From Sepiola atlantica (taxonomy: Eukaryota; Mollusca; Cephalopoda; Sepiida; Sepiolidae), in the NCBI GenBank assembly GCA_963556195.1, contig OY744520.1, positions 149,994,107 to 150,058,106 of the forward strand: 64,000 nt of DNA. The letters run 5' to 3'. Under the pieces are notes generated by a model. That model was not told the origin of the DNA, searched no databases, and saw only the letters and a list, made by a program, of their open reading frames with translations. The position numbers and the translations under genes are program-made. Below, one piece after another: positions 24,176 to 35,027 of the stretch; within the stretch, counting starts at the first letter, position 1, and the number at the start of each line of letters is the position of its first letter.

Positions 24176-24585
24176 TATTTTCAGCTCCATTTTTCTATTT
24201 CTCGTCTGCAAATATTAGTGAAAAACTCAGTAAAAATGTCATCATCCTGTGAGTCAAGTTGTTATAGATTCTTTGCAAAACTCGTTGGCAATGATCATTC
24301 AGATTTTCTTATCTATAACAGAGACTGAAATGTACTAAATCCATTAAGTTCATTCAACCAAGACATCAGAGAATAGCGTGTATTAATTGAAAACATTAAA
24401 AAAATACGTGTGTTAAGTCTTTAAACTGCATCGCATGACATATCCTCCACTCTTGTCCCAATCTACAGTGACATTCATAGACAGCTGGGTTTCCCAACAT
24501 AAAATACCAAACGTGCATCTTACTCTGACCTCGTGGGGGTTGGGGCAAGTAAATAGGGAATCATACCACTACTCTGTAATATAGA

Positions 24586-24587
<2 letters not shown>

Positions 24588-24642
<55 letters not shown>
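24588..24642. repeat. (TA)n microsatellite
   Basis: TA array of about 55 bp. Confidence 0.96.
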
Positions 24643-24645
<3 letters not shown>

Positions 24646-24649
24646 AGCG

Positions 24650-25820
24650 TCGTTAAAGCCCACGGAGTTTTCTCCCTTCACGATCATTCTAGTCAATTTC
24701 TCGACGCGGCTAGCGATTCTTCGGTTTTCGGGTGGCAATTGGTGGAGTATAGCATTAACGTTGTATCGTGGGCCATTCCTCTAGCGCTTTGTATCTCGCG
24801 ACTGTCTTCAGGAGACACCTCCAATTTAATAATTAGCAATGCTAACGTTAGCAGCTATACTGGAAATAAGAATAGAGCAGAGAAAGAGTAGTGAAGAAGT
24901 GGTTGTAAAAAGAAAAGAAATCACTCCGCCCCAAGAAATATTTTTAAGTATATTTTGTTCTCTACACACGTAGGAAAAAGTGTGCTGAGATATGGTACAA
25001 TTAATTTATCTTAGAACGTGGCTGTATCCATTAGGCGAATCACACAACTTTTAGCATGGATAAGTTGATAGAATTCTAGTTCATTCTGTCTGATTAAACC
25101 ATACACTGACGCTGATGATGCATCATCGTCGTCATCAACATAAAATCCGATTCAATTACAACAATGTTTGTTTAATCCGCATTATATATACAAGACTCCT
25201 ATGACTGTATCATCATTATGGCGAAGCTTATCAAAGTGAGGGTTTATTCAATGAGCAGAAAATAAGAAACAAAACTTCCCCATGCAAATGAGTTCAATAG
25301 ATCCGACAAGCGCAAGCTTTCATATGACCCATCGCCAATTTATTTAACCAATTAAATCCGGTTTCGCCTCTTGTTCTGCCCCTGTCATGAATCCACTTAT
25401 TAAATTCCGAACCACTTAGGTAAATACTCAAGGGGTCGACGACGCCGTGAAAGCCTATGAAAGCAGGCCGACATTTGCAAATTGTCTTACGTTTACATAT
25501 GAGGGTCGCTTCATTTATTTCGGGGCAAATTTGATTCCATTGATTGTACGGCAAATCCCATTTGCTGGTATGAATAACTCAAATAAAAATTAGAAAATAA
25601 AAAGAACAATCACATTCTCATAAGAATAATAATAATCATGATTGTGTTTCTTCTTATTGGTCATGTTTATTAAATCTGAAATTGAAGAGGTGGATATATT
25701 TCACATTCTACGCTTTTTTCCTGTATTTAATTTGTTTGTGATGAAAGTGATTATGAAGACGTCATCAGATATAAGTTACAACCTCTCCACCTAAATGAAT
25801 GCACCATTTATAAACCTAAG
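24650..25820. other. AT-rich sequence, nothing recognised
   Basis: No gene supported. An 86-codon minus-strand frame at 25294-25554 has normal composition but no recognisable domain and no splice or initiation context that I can judge. Confidence 0.45.
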
Positions 25821-25821
25821 G

Positions 25822-25824
<3 letters not shown>

Positions 25825-25902
<78 letters not shown>

Positions 25903-25995
25903 GGCTCCTTATATGATAAAATATTGGTTTATTCAGTAATTGGTGCTTTATGAGATTTAGATATTAATATACATCTTAATTGCCCTCAACTTAAT

Positions 25996-26072
<77 letters not shown>

Positions 26073-26173
26073 GTTTCTTGAGTTTATTTGTATGGAATAC
26101 ATATGCACATAATTGTATTAATATAATCATATAATTATCAATCTATAAATAGGTATATATATATTTATATATA

Positions 26174-26217
<44 letters not shown>

Positions 26218-26277
26218 CATAAATATATATACTCAAGCCATAATTATTACTATACAATAAAGGTTTATATTTATATT

Positions 26278-26350
<73 letters not shown>
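25825..26350. repeat. Cluster of (TA)n and one (CT)n tract
   Basis: TA arrays at about 25827-25899, 26010-26071, 26155-26230 (with TTTATA interruptions) and 26317-26347, and a CT array at about 26278-26317. The unique DNA between them is short and unrecognised. Confidence 0.95.
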
Positions 26351-26556
26351 GATGAGTGTACCACGTGTAATAAATATGAATATTCAATCACACGCTGACA
26401 TGTGAATCGTCATGCTTTATATCGTTTAAATAAAAACGGCAAATAATTCAAATAAGAAGCATGCCACAGCAACATCAGTATGTGACTTTTGTCACTTAGC
26501 CGCGTGAAACCAGATGTAAAATTAGAATGTGTTTGCTAAGTTGCAATTGATATAAG

Positions 26557-26564
<8 letters not shown>

Positions 26565-26612
<48 letters not shown>
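26565..26612. repeat. (TA)n target tract of the adjoining MITE
   Basis: TA array ending directly at the left terminal repeat of the element at 26613-26993. Confidence 0.93.
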
Positions 26613-26618
<6 letters not shown>

Positions 26619-26993
26619 GGGCAAAAATAAGGGTCCTATTTTTAAAAATTCATAACTTTTTTATTTATTGATTTTTTTTTTTTTTTTTAGAATAAGTAAA
26701 GGACCCCTTCCGAAGCAAGCATGAGCCGTATTAGCCCTAAGGAACGTACCCTCATTTAGAAAACATTATTTTTGCTTAAAAAACTCAAAACAGTGTAAAA
26801 AACAATACTTTAGTTTTTGTAAGTTTTAAGAAGTGTTTTTCGGCTAAAATTTGTTTTGTTTATTTCAAAAAATCTCGGAAGGGTCAGTCTACACACACAT
26901 AAAGTTTGGTGAGTTTAACTTTTATTTTGTGGAAGTTATTAAAATTCAAGTTATTCAAATTTAAAGATAGGACCCTTATTTTGGCCCACCCTG
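26613..26993. mobile_element. Tc1/mariner-type MITE, about 381 bp
   Basis: Terminal inverted repeats: the left end reads TAGGGTGGGCAAAAATAAGG then GTCCTAT; the right end reads ATAGGACCCTTATTTTGGCC then CACCCTG. About 26 of 28 positions pair. The element is flanked by TA, the target duplication of Tc1/mariner transposons, inside a TA array. There is no transposase frame, so it is a non-autonomous deletion derivative or MITE. Ends of the CAGGGTGG type are common in mariner-like elements. Confidence 0.85.
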
Positions 26994-27033
26994 TATATAT
27001 ATATATCATGTTATTATTATTTCATTTATACAT

Positions 27034-27440
27034 GTATGATTTGTGTATAGATTTTCTAGTATATACTTCAACAGTACTCAATACATGAGTAGAGGTGAGT
27101 AGTAAAGTATCAAAAAAATATTCATGGCAATTAAGCTAGACAAAAGCGACTCGGTTTCATCCCCAACACGATTCGTAAGGCTAAGCTCACTCAGTATAAC
27201 AATTCCCCGAAGACGCCTCTGTGTAGGTACATTGCCATAAATATGTGGTATGATTTGTGTATAGATTTTTAGTATTTACTTCAACAGTGCTCAATATGTG
27301 AGTAGAGCTTTAGTATGAAAATAATTTATGGCAATTAAGCTATACAAAAGCGACTCGGTTTCATCTCTACCACGATTCGTCAGGCTAAGTGCACTTGGTC
27401 TCTGTGTGGTGTTCTTTGCCATAAATATGTTTTCATACTT
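27034..27440 (-). mobile_element. Tandem pair of hammerhead-like units (family B), about 206-214 bp
   Basis: Two direct copies start with GTATGATTTGTGTATAGA at 27034 and 27248. On the minus strand each carries a hammerhead-like order: CTTACGA...GAAACCG at 27179-27152 and CTGACGA...GAAACCG at 27383-27356. In the second, CTGACGA fits the CUGANGA box and ATC/GAT gives a short stem II. Outer arms ATTTATGGCAA and TTGCCATAAAT of the same copy are exact complements. Stem III is not clear, so cleavage activity is unproven. The same unit reappears as a palindrome at 59702-59865. Confidence 0.5.
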
Positions 27441-27444
27441 AACT

Positions 27445-27446
27445 AC

Positions 27447-27506
<60 letters not shown>

Positions 27507-27539
27507 GTGTGTGTGAACTTACAAAATGCATAAACAAAT

Positions 27540-27586
<47 letters not shown>

Positions 27587-27711
27587 ATGTACATGCAAGG
27601 TTATCGCTATATTACATATTTTCGGTGTAGCGAGACAAACAAACACTTTAAGTTCGGATCGAGATACGACCGTTCTCCAGTTACAAATTTTATGCCATTT
27701 TGATTTTACTG

Positions 27712-27772
<61 letters not shown>
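27445..27772. repeat. (TA)n tracts
   Basis: TA arrays at about 27448-27505, 27540-27586 and 27716-27772, with short unique DNA between them. Confidence 0.95.
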
Positions 27773-27773
<1 letters not shown>

Positions 27774-28203
27774 TTTTAACGTACAGTTAAAAGGAATCCA
27801 TAGGAACGTGTGTCTGGCTATCAGCCCTTATAAGCATGGCTAACCTAGGCAAGGGTCGTACCTATTATATTACTGTTTGCAGTATGGCGTTTTCCCACAA
27901 CACCACAAACGCCTGAACGAAATATATACGAGTTTTCATCGCCATAATATAACGCAAGTTTTTGGTTATTGTTTTGACTGACGATAGAAACATTGTTGTT
28001 GTCTTAGATATTAAAAGTGCATAACATTATGGCGATAACAGATCGTACATATTTCGCTAAGGCGTTTGCAGTCCGGTGGAAAATCGCCAGCCTTCAAATA
28101 GTAATATCTTTGGTTAGATCTTTGCCCATGTTAGCCATGCTGATTACGGCTGATAGCCAGAAACACGTGCCCATGTATTCCTTTTATGTGTACGTAAAAA
28201 TTA
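27773..28203. mobile_element. Foldback element: inverted dimer with hammerhead remnants (family C)
   Basis: Left arm 27773-27958 and right arm 28016-28203 are imperfect inverted copies of about 187 bp around a 57-bp spacer. Both contain GGCTATCAGCC or its complement. In the right arm (+) CCATG at 28135-28139 precedes CTGATTA (28140-28146), then GGCT-GAT-AGCC, then GAAAC (28160-28164), ACGT and CATG (28172-28175). CATG/CATG form stem I and GGCT/AGCC stem II. One core G is T and the U before the cleavage position is C. The left arm has different core changes (CTTATAA, GACAC). The consensus of the two arms restores most of a hammerhead. The flank on the left is a TA array. Confidence 0.65.
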
Positions 28204-28287
28204 ATTAATAAGTATATACATGACATAACATTTTTAAAATTACATGTTCTATTAAAAAGGGCGACTTGATATCATGTTATCTATAAT

Positions 28288-28429
28288 TATCATATGAGTA
28301 TTTGTACGTTAATGTTTTTTCTCTGGCGAGAGAATTTAGTATTTTACCACTTCATAAAGTGGTGAAATACTTAAAAAAAGCTATGATTCTATCAGCAGTA
28401 AAACAATAACAAAAAATACTCATATGATA
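28288..28429. mobile_element. Palindromic MITE-like unit, 142 bp
   Basis: Perfect 16-bp terminal inverted repeats, TATCATATGAGTATTT at 28288-28303 and its complement at 28414-28429, enclose a central near-perfect hairpin (AGTATTTTACCACTT at 28338-28352 against 28357-28371). No coding capacity. The class of transposase it would use is not evident. Confidence 0.6.
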
Positions 28430-28449
28430 TTCGGAATATATTTATCAGA

Positions 28450-28807
28450 ATAAAGTTCAACGGTACTCAATAAATTCTTAGAGCGGCTTAATATTATAAC
28501 AATATAATTATTGATTGTAAACTTAAAATATAACATTTGTGTTTAATTCCCGAAAAATCGTCATGCTAAAATAGAACGCCAATTCAAATAATACTAAACT
28601 CGCAGGTTTAATGACACTCACATTCTCTCAATATTCTATCTGAATATTCTGCTTTTAATTTGCGTCATGCGCTTCTGGCTTGTTCCCGACTATTACTGTC
28701 TTTTTTTCTGCTTATTATGAAGAATTACTTCGTAAATAAACACAAGCGTATCTGCCTAGCTTACTTGTCAGAAGCATGTTTTATACTACATATACTGGGA
28801 AAGTGAT

Positions 28808-28876
<69 letters not shown>

Positions 28877-31800
28877 GAGAGAAAGAGTGAGAAAAACATC
28901 TGAAGCATTTTCGATAGCCGGAATGCTCACTGAATAGACAATATGGTAGGTGTTGACATAATTCCTAGTTCTGTTATAATTACTCAAACTAGTTCCAATT
29001 TCAAATAATAACACATTGTACTCTTTGTTTTTCTCTTTTCAGCGTGGAAACTGTAACACAATCTCCCAATTCGATAACAAAAGACACAAACATAGGATGG
29101 TTTTCAAATTTCTTTTTCTCTATCTTTCTCATTGAAACAATCCCATTTTCTTATGATGCCATTGTATTTTTTCTTTCATTTTGTCACCGGATATCCTGAA
29201 AGTACTCTACCTTCAATTGACTTCATGGAAATTCCCACAGCGATGGTACTATCACAGATAATAATGCAAGAACCTTCCGTCAGTTCATATTTTATTGTTG
29301 TTTCAAAAAGAAAACGAATTGATTTCTTAAGTAATAGCGCATCGTAATTAAATATTATTTATATTTTCCTTGCAAATACAGGCGCCGGGAGAGTTTATCC
29401 GTACGCAATACTATGATACTAGTATATTACTAGTATTATATTTTGAGTGTGTATATGGACATGGACACATGGCCAAACGGATATAAGAGTTGAGTATAAA
29501 TAATTCACATGTGACAATCTTCTAAAGGTTGCAGGTGCAATCATCTCCGCACGCGATTGTAACTGATATTAAAATGTCAGAAATACATAACAATTCTATT
29601 CGGCGGCATAACTACCGGAACAAGAACCCCCTACTTTCTTCTGTTAAATAAAGGTTTCAGTTTAAAATTCTGTATAAGCTCCCGAGTTTTACATGTGTAG
29701 GAAAATATGCAGCTGAAGAAGGCCGAAGTAAAATCGGCCATAATATTGCAGAAAATAACAACCAAGAATAGTAGTCGAATAATCTAAATGATACAAATTG
29801 TCATTCTTCGTCTAAAATATTCAAAAACATTACATATTGCATGTCGGATTAGTTTCAAATGATGGATATATCCGCGTGGCTGTGAATAGAATAGTCCAAG
29901 GGTAAACTTTCTGGTGTCATTAAAAATGTTAGATAATTTAGAATATGGAGACGGAAAGAGGAAAATGGAAATTGCACATGAAATAACATCATCAGCGAAT
30001 CAACGAGGATTGTTAATGATCATATGTGCTTGGAAGCGAGTCGTTAACACGTATAAAAATGTACCCTTCAACTGAATATGTAACGTCCTCTCTACTCACT
30101 AACACGCTATGTCGATATGAGACTGAAATAAGAAACCTAGACTTTCTAGCAGCAATCTTCTTGTATATAGTTATGACTTCAGAGGTACGAGTTTCATTCA
30201 GAAAAAAAGTTTTTTCAAAGGATGTTGAGATTTCAGATTCTGTAGCAATTTACCCTCCCTGCATTTTCTAAAATTCACTAGACGATTAACCAATAACACA
30301 CTTTAGGAAGTAGTAATGAGTTCGCTTAGTATCCATCAAATAGCACTAGTTTACTCTTTGAAGAAGGAATCAAAGTGTTTTTTTAATCACCAAAAATGTG
30401 AAAAGTGTCCAATTATTATCTTTCAATATTAATAAAAACGAATTATATATGTTATTGATATTAATGAATAAAGGTTAAGGAGATTAACGTTATAGCATTT
30501 TGTCTACATTAACTCACATGCTCAGTAACGATGCATTTTTAGATACGTTGCTGCCATTGAAAGCGACTGAATATATTCTGCTAAGTTGTTAAAAAAGGGG
30601 TCTATATATATATAAAGGAACTCCTAGTGCACTGTTCAAACGATTATTTAAGGAACGCCCCAAGGTATGCCCCTACCCACACGTTATTACTGCCAACATT
30701 AATTAATGTAAGCCATATATTTTCATGTATTTACCGAAGATTCTAATAATATTAACAGTTGTAAATGTCTACATTTCTCTTGGACACCGCGGAAAAAACT
30801 TAAATAAACGAAGACAATTGTGTACACATATATTCCCAAAAGGCTATATCGTATTTCTTGGCGTTCGGTGTCTCTTTTTGTCATTTCTATTTTTCAATCT
30901 AACTCATTTACTTACACTTGTATTAGCCTCACTAATTTAGTTCTCTATTATATAATTATATTTTTTACTTTTGGGTCACTACTTATTAAAACTAAGAGCT
31001 AATTAATGGGTAAATGGGATTGGGACATTGTCAGCCGAAAATAATCAATGCAATTAATACAGTGTGATTACATAGAACGGATCACGATACACACTTTGAC
31101 ATTTGATGTGTAGACAACTATGTTGTAGTCTGCAGGGAGACAACCCCGCGATAACGTGTGAAAGCTCTTGTAGAGAAACACAGTTCATGGAAACTCCTCC
31201 TGACGCAACGGAAGAAGGGACGTACTCTTTCTATAAGGGTATAATACGAGTGTTTGCTGTGAATGTCTTACTAGGAGACACCAGAGATTCAATTCAGTCG
31301 AGCTACGCCTATACCACTATTGTAACTGCTGGTTTATCATTATTATAGGGTGCTTCTGCACTATGGCAACGAACCTAATTTCCTTCCAAGTTTCTTGAAG
31401 AGTGAAGAAATAGAGATAATATAATTGTTTTTACGGGGACTTATGACGAAACGAGTATGTTCGATTTTGTGTCTTACAGGGAACCGTAACACAGATAGAT
31501 GAACAAAAAGATACATAAAAACATTATTTTTGTAATAAAATACATTACGAAACGGTATGAAAATGGAAATAAATTAGATTTATTCAAGTAAGTTTCACAT
31601 CACATAAAATATAAAAATATAAATTACATATTTGAAAAAGAGGTTTACAATGAGTACAATTCAACTATTTGGGAGAGAATACTTCACATATAAAGTACAT
31701 ATTTATAAAAAAAAGTTTGACACTGGGTGCAATTTCAATAAATTTACTAACGTTGCTTCATCTCTAGTTAGATATAGAATGTGTTGAAGATGTAACGCAT

Positions 31801-32540
31801 TGGCATCCATTTTCAGAAATTAAGAAAATAATTATGACACAGTTGTAATTATCTCCACTTCCGAAAATATTCAAATTATCTCCCCTTTCGCTTCACTCTT
31901 CTAGGGATAATGAAGGAGATTTGGGTCGTTGTCATAATGCAGAAGCACCAATTATAGTTTTCTTCTTAGATGATAGTTTGATAGATAACTGCTTGCAGGG
32001 ATAAGTGTTTGATTCTTTTAATCTGCTGTAAAATGTCGGCTATTCTCAAAGGAAATGTTTGAAATTTGAAACGATTAACTAATGAAAAAACTAATCTAAA
32101 TTGAATAATATTTATACATATAATCTATATAATTAAAAATACGTTCAGTTTCCATATATAACAAATTCTATGCACAATTGCGAGCCCGTATTTTTATATA
32201 TCTATATTTAAATTTATATAAAAAAATATATTTTACGGTTTACTTAATGTAAGCTCTCCTGCGTAAAAGGTTTTGTACTTTAAAATTATTTTTAAATGAT
32301 AGAGAATGTATATCAATCAATACAATATAAATATATAAAAAAATGATTCAAATTTGAACATTCAAATGAAATATATCTAATCTACAACGACAAATAACAG
32401 AAAAAACGAGTCGGTAGTTCAGTAATTAAACATTTTCCGGAGATTTGAAATACTTTTCATTTTTTTCTGACTATTAATATTGACGATTTTTTTTATTTTT
32501 GCTTACGTTTAATAACCTCACTCGCTTTTAATATGGAACA
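28450..32540. other. AT-rich sequence, mostly unrecognised
   Basis: Four kilobases with no supported gene. A TA array lies at about 28809-28866. The GGCC hairpin copy at 29708-29757 is listed separately. Short frames such as 30026-30271 and 31103-31348 match nothing known to me. A segment near 31107-31130 resembles one near 46048-46076 (CTATGTTGTAGTCTGCAGGG against CTATGTTGTAATCGGCAGGG), hinting at a dispersed repeat. Confidence 0.45.
29708..29757 (+). other. GGCC hairpin repeat, copy 2
   Basis: ATGCAG, CTGAAGA, then GGCCGA paired with TCGGCC across a short loop. It is the partner of 14217-14275. CTGAAGA satisfies the hammerhead CUGANGA box, but the GAAA box is lost here. Confidence 0.35.
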
Positions 32541-32549
32541 TCACGTTTA

Positions 32550-33220
32550 ATCTGTTTTTAATTATTAAATCCTTCCTATGCAACAGAGAAATCCAGGTTG
32601 TCCTCGATGGCCAGTTATTCAAACAACATGACATGAATGCAGGTGTGATACAGGGATCGATCCTTGGACATGTATTGTTCTTGATTTTCATAAACGACCT
32701 CCCTGATAACATTCTGTCTAAGATAGGTATATTTGCTGACGACATTACGCTCTACTCTCGTAATGTGCGTAAACCGAACGCGCACACACCCGAGGCAATG
32801 GCTAAATCTTTAGTAAGTGACCTCCACTCTGTAGTTGAATGGGGTCATAAATGAATGGTCACATTTAATGCTGCTAAGACAAAGCTTATTTCCTTCAAAA
32901 ACTACAAGAACATTCTTACACCACATATTGCAATGTCAAATAACACCTTACATTAGAACCCAACGTTCAAACTCCTCGGCCTAACATTCACAGGTAACAT
33001 GAATTGGAACAAATACATAAGAGACATTGCCAAGGATTCTGCAAAGAAGCTGGGCTCCCTCTACTGTGCCAGACAACTTATCACACTTGACAGTATCGTA
33101 CATCTCTACAAAGCTACCATCCGCCTATGCATAGAGTAGTGTTGTCACATCTAGGCTGGTGCACCATCCACTAGTCTCTCTGTCTATGACAAGGTCCAAA
33201 AAAGAGTCTTTAATTAGATG
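32550..33220 (+). pseudogene. Jockey/CR1-like LINE, RT palm to thumb fragment
   Basis: Truncated copy of the 22.1-24.1 kb LINE. It opens inside the palm with REIQVVLDGQLFKQHDMNAG (about 32587), passes GSILGHVLFLIFINDLPD, and has an intact FADD catalytic box (IFADDITLYSR, GCTGACGAC at 32734-32742). After a stop it continues as TFNAAKTKLISF, FKLLGLTFTGNMNWNKYI and SLSVYDKVQKRV, ending near 33215. Both ends are truncated. The core catalytic aspartates are kept although the frame is broken by several stops. Confidence 0.8.
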
Positions 33221-33639
33221 ATATTGTATATTTTAATCTGCAAATATACAATACGGGTGTTTTTGAGTAAGAGCAAAGTATAGTAACTGCACACCACATT
33301 TGTTACTTTCCTCGGTTAGGGAAGGATACATCCTTTTAGATTAAGAAGAGTTTTATGTCTATCCCAATCCAGAATAAGTGTTTTGGGGTCCTATATTTTC
33401 TCTACATTTAAAACCTACCTTGTGCCCAACTTTGCCCTCATAGTGGGGAAGTAATTATGAACAATAATATCGGTTGTGTGATTAAGAAAACAATTTAATC
33501 AAGTTTATTTGCACAAATACACATTATATTCATCTAGCTCTCAAGCTCAGATAAGAGTGTAGTATTGGTTCAGTTCAGTCTCAGAGGGCAATCCTCCTTA
33601 TTAATGAAGGGAGATTAGTTTATTGCATGTTGACTGAGC

Positions 33640-33775
33640 AGGCCTAACCGTGAGTTTTGTAGAAAGAATGCTGCTAGACTCTCTCTCTCTAATGTATTGT
33701 TTTGTGCATGGTAGGTGCTCGACTGAGCTCCAATCTATCTTATCACCGCCACCTTGCACAACATTAATGTTTGTT
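33640..33775 (+). pseudogene. Jockey/CR1-like LINE, C-terminal scrap
   Basis: Reads SLSLMYCFVHGRCSTELQSI at about 33680-33740, matching the LFYRYFHGRCS block of the other LINE copies. About 130 bp, isolated and non-functional. Confidence 0.6.
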
Positions 33776-33847
33776 CGTCATGGTACCATTAGTTCCCCCA
33801 TTGGGGTTCCAGTGTATTATAGCCTCAGAAGTATATAATTCCTCCAG

Positions 33848-33889
33848 GCGAGCAAAAATATGCGACGGGAGGGAGAAAATATCCTCTAG
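33848..33889. other. CTAG-ended hairpin motif, copy 2
   Basis: GAGCAAAAATATGCGAC followed by a GGAGGGAG loop and CCTCTAGTATATATA. It parallels 9300-9345 closely, with the right arm of the hairpin decayed. Confidence 0.45.
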
Positions 33890-33899
33890 TATATATAAA

Positions 33900-34074
33900 G
33901 ACTATCGATAAAAAAAGCATTCGGAACATTGTTAAAATATTTATATTTATAGATTTACACTGAAAATCCTGCAAATGAAAATATATTTTAAAAGTAACGT
34001 TTCCTGAAAATCATGAATTTATCTAAATAAAATATGTATGCATGAAAGCATTCTATATTTATATTATATATTTT

Positions 34075-34137
<63 letters not shown>

Positions 34138-34981
34138 GGGGCGTATAAACACGTGTGATGGAACGTAGTGTAAGGCTGCTTCCTCTGCTATAGTCGATTA
34201 AACATGAACACTTTATCGTTTTTGCTTGTGCATTCAGACAAGCGTTGACCAATGTGATCGTTTTTGTTCAACAACAAAGGAGGCATCTAGTGCAAACGGT
34301 CAGGTGTTCACGCCGGCCCCTGAATTCATCTCTACTGATCATCGAAAACCCTTGAGTACTTGAAACTACGCCCCTTTACCGTCTTGACTTTAACAACGAA
34401 TATTTTCTATGTATCTATCTTTCTACCTCTTTCTTTTCACGTGTCACCTACTCTGTTTGCAGTTTCCTTAAAATTCACAAGTTGTATAAGCTATTCAAAA
34501 ACAGAATAGAAAACGCGTAGGATGTATGTATTTATAATAATGATCACGAGAGTAATCTGACAAAAACACACCAGTTCAAAAATAAATTATTTGCAATACA
34601 TACAGGTTCTTTTCTCAACTAAATTTCACAGTATATATTCATGGTGCGAATTAAAACATCATTCATTCATTTGAGCAAACATTGTTAAGCATAACTAGCT
34701 TATTCCTTTTTTATTTTTCGATTTTCCTAATAGTTTTACGTGTCAAAATTAAAAAAAATTAATGTTCGATAAGTATCACGAGCACTTTTGATTCTTCGTC
34801 GAATTATCTTCAAGTGACAAAAACAAATGAAAAAAAAATTGGAAGAAAGAAGATAATTAAAAGAAACAGCCTAGAACGCCGTATGTGAAGTCGTTTAGTT
34901 TGAAAAAGAAAAGTTTAAGTTAAAGAACCTTACCAATTCAAGATTTTTTTTACGTGTGAGTTTAATTCATATATAATTTAG

Positions 34982-35027
<46 letters not shown>

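Noticed and set aside
24770..24850. Possible hammerhead on the minus strand (CTGAAGA near 24808)
   Set aside because: GAAA box reads CAAA and stem II is not convincing; only a four-pair stem I can be drawn.
25108..25140. CTGATGATGCATCATCGTCG near 25112
   Set aside because: Simple GATG/CATC self-complementary repeat; no catalytic boxes downstream.
34770..34835. Possible hammerhead on the minus strand (TTGAAGATAATTC ... AAAAGTGCTCG)
   Set aside because: First box starts with T in place of C, the GAAA box is lost, and the position before the cut would be G, which hammerheads do not accept. It may be a decayed relative but cannot be supported alone.
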